From contig CAJUQF010000050.1 in NCBI GenBank assembly GCA_910588315.1, positions 3,445 through 12,617 on the forward strand: a stretch of DNA of 9,173 bases, given 5' to 3'. This DNA is from an uncultured Christensenellaceae bacterium. Lineage in GTDB: Bacteria > Bacillota > Clostridia > Christensenellales > Pumilibacteraceae. This document shows positions 6,321-9,173 of the stretch, one piece after another. Under the pieces are notes generated by a model, which was given only the letters and a program-made list of their open reading frames with translations, ran no database searches and was not told the DNA's origin. Positions within the stretch are counted from its first letter, which is position 1. Every line of letters starts with the position of its first letter. A program made the position numbers and the translations under genes.

Positions 6321-6349
6321 ATTATAACAATATTTAACGGCTATGTCAA
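6321..6349 (-). promoter_or_regulatory. Consensus sigma-A promoter of the terpenoid-fold gene
   Basis: TTGACA (6349-6344) and TATAAT (6326-6321) are both perfect consensus hexamers with an optimal 17-nt spacer. The -35 overlaps the last codons and stop of sigF (TTG ACA TAG). A second TATAAT lies at 6316-6311. The predicted start near 6314 gives a leader of about 148 nt before the ATG at 6166. This would drive vegetative transcription of a gene placed within a sporulation cluster. Confidence 0.8.
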
Positions 6350-7060
6350 ATCTCCGTACTCGGATCGTATCTTTTCGAGTATTTTATTTTCCAATCTCGA
6401 GATCTGCACTTGCGATACACAAAGAACTCGCGCTACTTCCGATTGCGTTTTGTCCGCAAAATATCTGAGCATTATTATTTTTTTATCGCGCGGGTCCAAC
6501 TCGCCGATGATTTTTTTTAACATCATCTTATCAAGTTTTTCCTCCTCGGTCTCCTCGGTTTGAAGTTTTTCTATAAGCGCACGCGAATTATCATCGTTAT
6601 TATCGTAGATAGATACCGGATACTTACATGAATCCATTATAAACACAGCTTCCTGCGGTTCGATCCCGAATTCATTAGCGATCGTATCGATAGTAGGAGC
6701 GTCACCGTTGTCGTGTCGGTACTGTTCCACAAACCGCGAAATGCGTATAGCAGTGGATTTTGTACCGCGCGATACTTTTATTGGACCGTCGTCGCGTAAA
6801 AAACGTTTTACTTCTCCTGCGATCATCGGCACTGCGTACGTAGAAAAACGCACATCGTAAGCGGTCGAAAAGTTTTTGACTGCCTTGATAAACCCAACAC
6901 ACCCGAGTTGGTATAGATCGTCGTATTCTACTCCTTTGTTCTTGTACCTGCGAATGACCGATTTTATCAACGGCGAATTGCACGTTATCAATTTTTCGCT
7001 CGCTGCCGCATCACCGCACTGTGCCGCACGAATAAGATTCAGAGTTTCTTCTTTTTCCAA
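6341..7060 (-). CDS. sigF: RNA polymerase sporulation sigma factor sigma-F
   Basis: Sigma-F is the first forespore-specific sigma factor and is held inactive by SpoIIAB. The protein is 239 residues, slightly shorter than the B. subtilis protein (about 255). Region 2 spans about 26-100, with YDDLYQLGCVGFIKAVKNFS (46-65), RFSTYAVPMIAGEVKRFLRDD (71-91) and IKVSRGTK. Region 3 is around 105-150. Region 4 is at 185-235, with a helix-turn-helix at about 205-224 (TQSEVARVLCVSQVQISRLE). The start is TTG at 7060, preceded by AGAGGTG 6 nt upstream, and it overlaps the end of spoIIAB by 22 nt, implying coupled translation and stoichiometric production with its anti-sigma factor. Sigma-G is the close paralogue; the position after spoIIAA-spoIIAB decides for sigma-F. 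Its stop codon overlaps the -35 box of the next promoter. Confidence 0.97.
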   Translation of the reverse strand: MEKEETLNLIRAAQCGDAAASEKLITCNSPLIKSVIRRYKNKGVEYDDLYQLGCVGFIKAVKNFSTAYDVRFSTYAVPMIAGEVKRFLRDDGPIKVSRGTKSTAIRISRFVEQYRHDNGDAPTIDTIANEFGIEPQEAVFIMDSCKYPVSIYDNNDDNSRALIEKLQTEETEEEKLDKMMLKKIIGELDPRDKKIIMLRYFADKTQSEVARVLCVSQVQISRLENKILEKIRSEYGDLT

Positions 7061-7488
7061 TCCGCACCTCTTATCGTCTTAGTCATCGATACAACGGTAC
7101 CACTCGGGATATTGTGTGTTACCGTCAATGTATCCATAAAAGATTCCATTACGGTAAATCCCATGCCGCTGCGTTCCTGTTCCGGCTTGGTGGTAAAAAA
7201 CGGCTGCATTGCACTATCTATATCCGCTATGCCTATACCGGAATCCGAAACGACGATATGTACGGTATCTCCATCGATCGTAGTATCGATAGTGACTGTG
7301 TTATCTTCCGACTGTTCCGAGTACGCATGAACAATACAGTTTGTTACCGCCTCGGATACGGCTGTTTTTATATCGTTTATTTGATCAACCGTAGGATCGA
7401 GCGCAACGCAAAACGCCGCGACCGTATTGCGCGCAAATGCTTCGTTTTCCGATATCGCACTGAATCCCACTGTCATTCTGTTTTTCAT
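7039..7488 (-). CDS. spoIIAB: Anti-sigma-F factor and serine kinase SpoIIAB
   Basis: A GHKL-family protein of 149 residues that binds sigma-F and phosphorylates SpoIIAA with ATP. The N box is at 46-54 (EAVTNCIVH), with Glu46 as catalytic base and Asn50 as Mg ligand. The G1 box is DSGIGI (82-87), the ATP lid FFTTKPEQ (97-104) and the glycine-rich block ERSGMGFTVME (105-115). Arg20, which contacts sigma-F in the B. subtilis protein, is conserved at the same number. All residues expected for kinase and anti-sigma function are present. The ATG at 7488 is 1 nt after the spoIIAA stop. The 3' end overlaps sigF by 22 nt, and the C-terminus ends in a Lys-rich tail because of this overlap. Confidence 0.98.
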   Translation of the reverse strand: MKNRMTVGFSAISENEAFARNTVAAFCVALDPTVDQINDIKTAVSEAVTNCIVHAYSEQSEDNTVTIDTTIDGDTVHIVVSDSGIGIADIDSAMQPFFTTKPEQERSGMGFTVMESFMDTLTVTHNIPSGTVVSMTKTIRGADWKKKKL

Positions 7489-7489
7489 A

Positions 7490-7798
7490 TTAACCTGCCT
7501 TGATCATGATTTCGTATATTCCCGACAACCCAAGAACTCTATCGACCGTCGGCGACGGCGATTGAATAAATATCGGTACGCCGCGCGGTTTTAATTTTTT
7601 ATACCTGCCTATAAGCACGCCCACACCTGTAGAATCCATAAACTGTAAATCGGACATATCGATGTATAATCGTTTTATTACACCGGAATCTATCAACTCG
7701 TCGAGAGCCGTTCGCACGTACGAACTGTGATGTTCGTCGAGTTCACCGCTGAGCTTAACATACAAACTATCGGTTTTTTTGTAGTGATCGATTTTCAT
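7490..7798 (-). CDS. spoIIAA: Anti-anti-sigma factor SpoIIAA
   Basis: A STAS-domain protein of 102 residues that frees sigma-F by binding SpoIIAB when unphosphorylated; SpoIIE reactivates it by dephosphorylation. The phosphorylation loop is LQFMDSTGVGVLIGRYK; Ser56 aligns with B. subtilis Ser58, and the next residue is Thr instead of Ser. LSGELDEHH (16-24) is the typical first strand and loop. I choose the ATG at 7798 because it has GGAG 9 nt upstream and gives the family-standard length; the frame remains open to 7906, but that extension would translate the hairpin at 7825-7853 and resembles no STAS protein. It is the first gene of the spoIIA operon. No dacF precedes it. Confidence 0.96.
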   Translation of the reverse strand: MKIDHYKKTDSLYVKLSGELDEHHSSYVRTALDELIDSGVIKRLYIDMSDLQFMDSTGVGVLIGRYKKLKPRGVPIFIQSPSPTVDRVLGLSGIYEIMIKAG

Positions 7799-7824
7799 TT
7801 CACACGCTCCGTAATTAGAATAGC

Positions 7825-7853
7825 AAAAAAAATACGGACGATTTTGTCCGTAT
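7825..7853 (-). terminator. Intrinsic terminator-like hairpin in front of spoIIAA (possible attenuator)
   Basis: ATACGGAC (7853-7846) and GTCCGTAT (7839-7832) form a perfect 8-bp stem with a 6-nt loop, followed by an unbroken run of eight T (7832-7825). It ends 26 nt before the spoIIAA ATG. It is either a second rny terminator or an attenuator/5' stem in the spoIIA leader. Confidence 0.8.
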
Positions 7854-7867
7854 CTGTCGTAAAACAC

Positions 7868-7873
7868 ATTATA
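7868..7873 (-). promoter_or_regulatory. Candidate -10 element for the spoIIA operon
   Basis: A perfect TATAAT (7873-7868) lies between the rny terminator and the spoIIAA hairpin, but no -35 box stands at 16-18 nt, as is common in promoters that need an activator. On the plus strand TGTCGTA (7855-7861) matches six of seven bases of the Spo0A box TGTCGAA. I find no clear sigma-H promoter, the type used in B. subtilis. Weak evidence overall. Confidence 0.3.
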
Positions 7874-7904
7874 TCGACGAATGATAAATATACTATAAAT
7901 TCGC

Positions 7905-7942
7905 AAAACAAAGAGCGTCCGTTAACAAATAACAAACGCTCT
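7905..7942 (-). terminator. Intrinsic terminator of rny
   Basis: AGAGCGTTTGTTA (7942-7930) pairs with TAACGGACGCTCT (7924-7912), a 13-bp stem with two G-U pairs and a 5-nt loop, followed by a T-rich tract interrupted by one G (7911-7905). It begins 20 nt after the rny stop codon. Confidence 0.85.
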
Positions 7943-7962
7943 GAAAATAAACACTATATATT

Positions 7963-9173
7963 TTATTTTGCGTATTCCACCGCTCTCGTCTCTCTTATGA
8001 CATTGACCTTTATCTGCCCGGGATACTGCATATCTTGCTCTATCTGTTTTGCTATCTCCTTGGACATATACATCGCCTTAACGTCATCCACAACATCAGG
8101 TTTGACGATAATTCTGATTTCCCTGCCGGCTTGGATAGCAAAGGACTTTTCGACTCCCTCGAAACCGTTGGCGATCTCTTCGAGTTTTTCGAGACGTTTT
8201 ACATAGTTATCAAGCGATTCACGCCTTGCGCCCGGACGTGCGCCGGAAATCGCATCGGCACACTGAACGATGACTGCCTCGACCGTTTCCGGATCGATAT
8301 CGTTATGATGCGCCGCTATGCAGTGAACGACGTCTTTACTCTCTTTATATTTTTTTGCGACGTCAACGCCTATAGAAACGTGAGTGCCTTCAAGCTCGTG
8401 ATCGAGCGCCTTACCTATATCGTGCAACAGACCGGCACGTTTGCAAAGCGTTACGTTTGCGCCCAATTCCGCAGCCATGATACCCGCAAGATGCGACGTT
8501 TCGATGGAGTGCCGCAAGACGTTTTGCCCGTAACTCGTACGAAAACGCAACCGTCCCAAAACTTTGACAAGATCGGGATTAAGCCCGAAGACTCCTGTCT
8601 CGTACATAGCATTCTCGCCCGCCTCTTTGATCTTGACGTCGACTTCCTTCTGTGCCTTTTCGACAAGATCTTCGATGCGACCGGGATGAATACGACCGTC
8701 GCTGATCAACTTTTCGAGTGCGATGCGTGCGACTTCTCTGCGTATAGGATCGAAACACGAAAGCACGACTGCCTCCGGCGTATCATCGATAATCAGATCG
8801 CAACCGGTCGCGGTTTCGAGCGCGCGGATATTCCTGCCTTCTCTGCCGATAATGCGACCTTTCATATCGTCGTTAGGCAACGCCACGGTGGAAACGGTTA
8901 TTTCCGCGCTGTGATCTACGGCACAACGCTGCACTGCAAGCGATACGATTTTTTGTGCACGCTTATCCGCTTCTTCTTTTGCCTCGGCGTCTATTTCGCG
9001 CACCATTTTTGCCGCATCGTGCTTAGCTTCGTCTCTTATCGCCTCGATCAGTTGTGCTTTAGCTTCTTCCTTTGACATTCCGGCAACATGCTGAATTTCT
9101 TCTACGATCTTATCATGCGCCGATTGAAGTTCGGCTTTGAGCTTGTCCACATCCGCGTGCTTTTGCGCAAGCG
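7963..9173 (-). CDS. rny: Ribonuclease Y, partial (N-terminus beyond window edge)
   Basis: RNase Y is the membrane-anchored endoribonuclease that starts bulk mRNA decay in many Firmicutes. The frame is open through the right edge; 402 codons are visible and the first roughly 118 residues (membrane anchor and part of the coiled coil) are missing by comparison with the 520-residue B. subtilis protein. A GTG at 9150 is internal, not the start. Numbering from that codon, a Glu/Lys/Ala-rich coiled coil runs to about 70. A KH domain follows at about 95-160, with the GRIIGREGRNIRALE loop. The HD domain is at about 210-310, with RHSIETSHLAG, the metal-binding HD pair in LLHDIGKALDHELEGTHVSIG (His243, Asp244) and AAHHND. 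The C-terminal domain ends KVNVIRETRAVEYAK. All visible catalytic motifs are intact. It is followed by its own terminator. Confidence 0.97.
   Translation of the reverse strand, partial: LAQKHADVDKLKAELQSAHDKIVEEIQHVAGMSKEEAKAQLIEAIRDEAKHDAAKMVREIDAEAKEEADKRAQKIVSLAVQRCAVDHSAEITVSTVALPNDDMKGRIIGREGRNIRALETATGCDLIIDDTPEAVVLSCFDPIRREVARIALEKLISDGRIHPGRIEDLVEKAQKEVDVKIKEAGENAMYETGVFGLNPDLVKVLGRLRFRTSYGQNVLRHSIETSHLAGIMAAELGANVTLCKRAGLLHDIGKALDHELEGTHVSIGVDVAKKYKESKDVVHCIAAHHNDIDPETVEAVIVQCADAISGARPGARRESLDNYVKRLEKLEEIANGFEGVEKSFAIQAGREIRIIVKPDVVDDVKAMYMSKEIAKQIEQDMQYPGQIKVNVIRETRAVEYAK

Noticed and set aside
7799..7906. Longer SpoIIAA with 36 extra N-terminal residues
   Set aside because: The extension would translate the perfect terminator hairpin and T-run and has no STAS similarity; the ATG at 7798 has a good Shine-Dalgarno and gives the normal length.
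8035..9075. 346-codon open frame on the plus strand
   Set aside because: It lies wholly antisense to rny, whose KH and HD motifs are unmistakable; the plus-strand translation is Cys/Phe/Arg-rich with no recognisable domain, so it is a shadow frame.
1..9173. CRISPR arrays, tRNA/rRNA genes, insertion sequences, attachment sites
   Set aside because: I saw no direct-repeat array, tRNA cloverleaf, transposase-like frame or terminal inverted repeats anywhere in the window.

Overview
This window looks like chromosomal DNA of an endospore-forming Firmicute, most likely an uncultured Clostridia lineage. The case rests on the spoIIA operon (spoIIAA-spoIIAB-sigF), the three-gene spoVA core (spoVAC-spoVAD-spoVAE), yunB, ribonuclease Y and a T-box-controlled phenylalanyl-tRNA synthetase operon. 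Every supportable gene is on the minus strand, so the order of transcription is from high to low coordinates. I cannot assign a genus.

Layout in the direction of transcription. 9173-7963: ribonuclease Y, missing its N-terminus at the window edge, closed by a strong intrinsic terminator (7942-7905). 7825-7904: a short intergenic region with a lone TATAAT and a second textbook intrinsic terminator just before spoIIAA. 7798-6341: spoIIAA, spoIIAB and sigF packed with 1-nt spacing and a 22-nt overlap; this is the forespore switch in which SpoIIAB holds sigma-F until unphosphorylated SpoIIAA releases it. 6349-6321: a consensus sigma-A promoter (TTGACA, 17 nt, TATAAT) overlapping the sigF stop codon, followed by a leader of about 150 nt with two inverted repeats. 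6166-5252: an uncharacterised protein resembling prenyltransferase/squalene-cyclase repeat (alpha/alpha-toroid) proteins, with its own terminator (5225-5200). 5190-5161: a sigma-G-like promoter. 5155-5057: a possible 32-residue small ORF. 5047-3080: spoVAC, spoVAD and spoVAE, the core of the channel that loads dipicolinic acid into the spore. 3038-2361: yunB. 2340-2061: a sigma-A promoter and a complete Phe-specific (UUC) T-box leader. 2060-1132: pheS. 1122-1: the N-terminal 374 codons of pheT.

In Bacillus subtilis the spoIIA operon is followed directly by spoVA. Here that ancestral order is kept, but an AT-rich gene with its own housekeeping promoter and terminator sits between the two, which looks like a later insertion.

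The most striking defect is in pheS. The reading frame runs normally to the middle of class II motif 2, then loses roughly 31 codons (about 91 nt) and shifts frame, while the rest of pheS, all visible pheT and the T-box are intact. As written, the essential synthetase alpha subunit could not be made, so this is either an assembly or sequencing error or a real lesion backed up by another pheS copy.

Other points worth attention are the terminator-like hairpin in the spoIIA leader, the small ORF and sigma-G-like promoter before spoVAC, the tight spoVAE-yunB linkage, and an N-terminal extension on SpoVAD.
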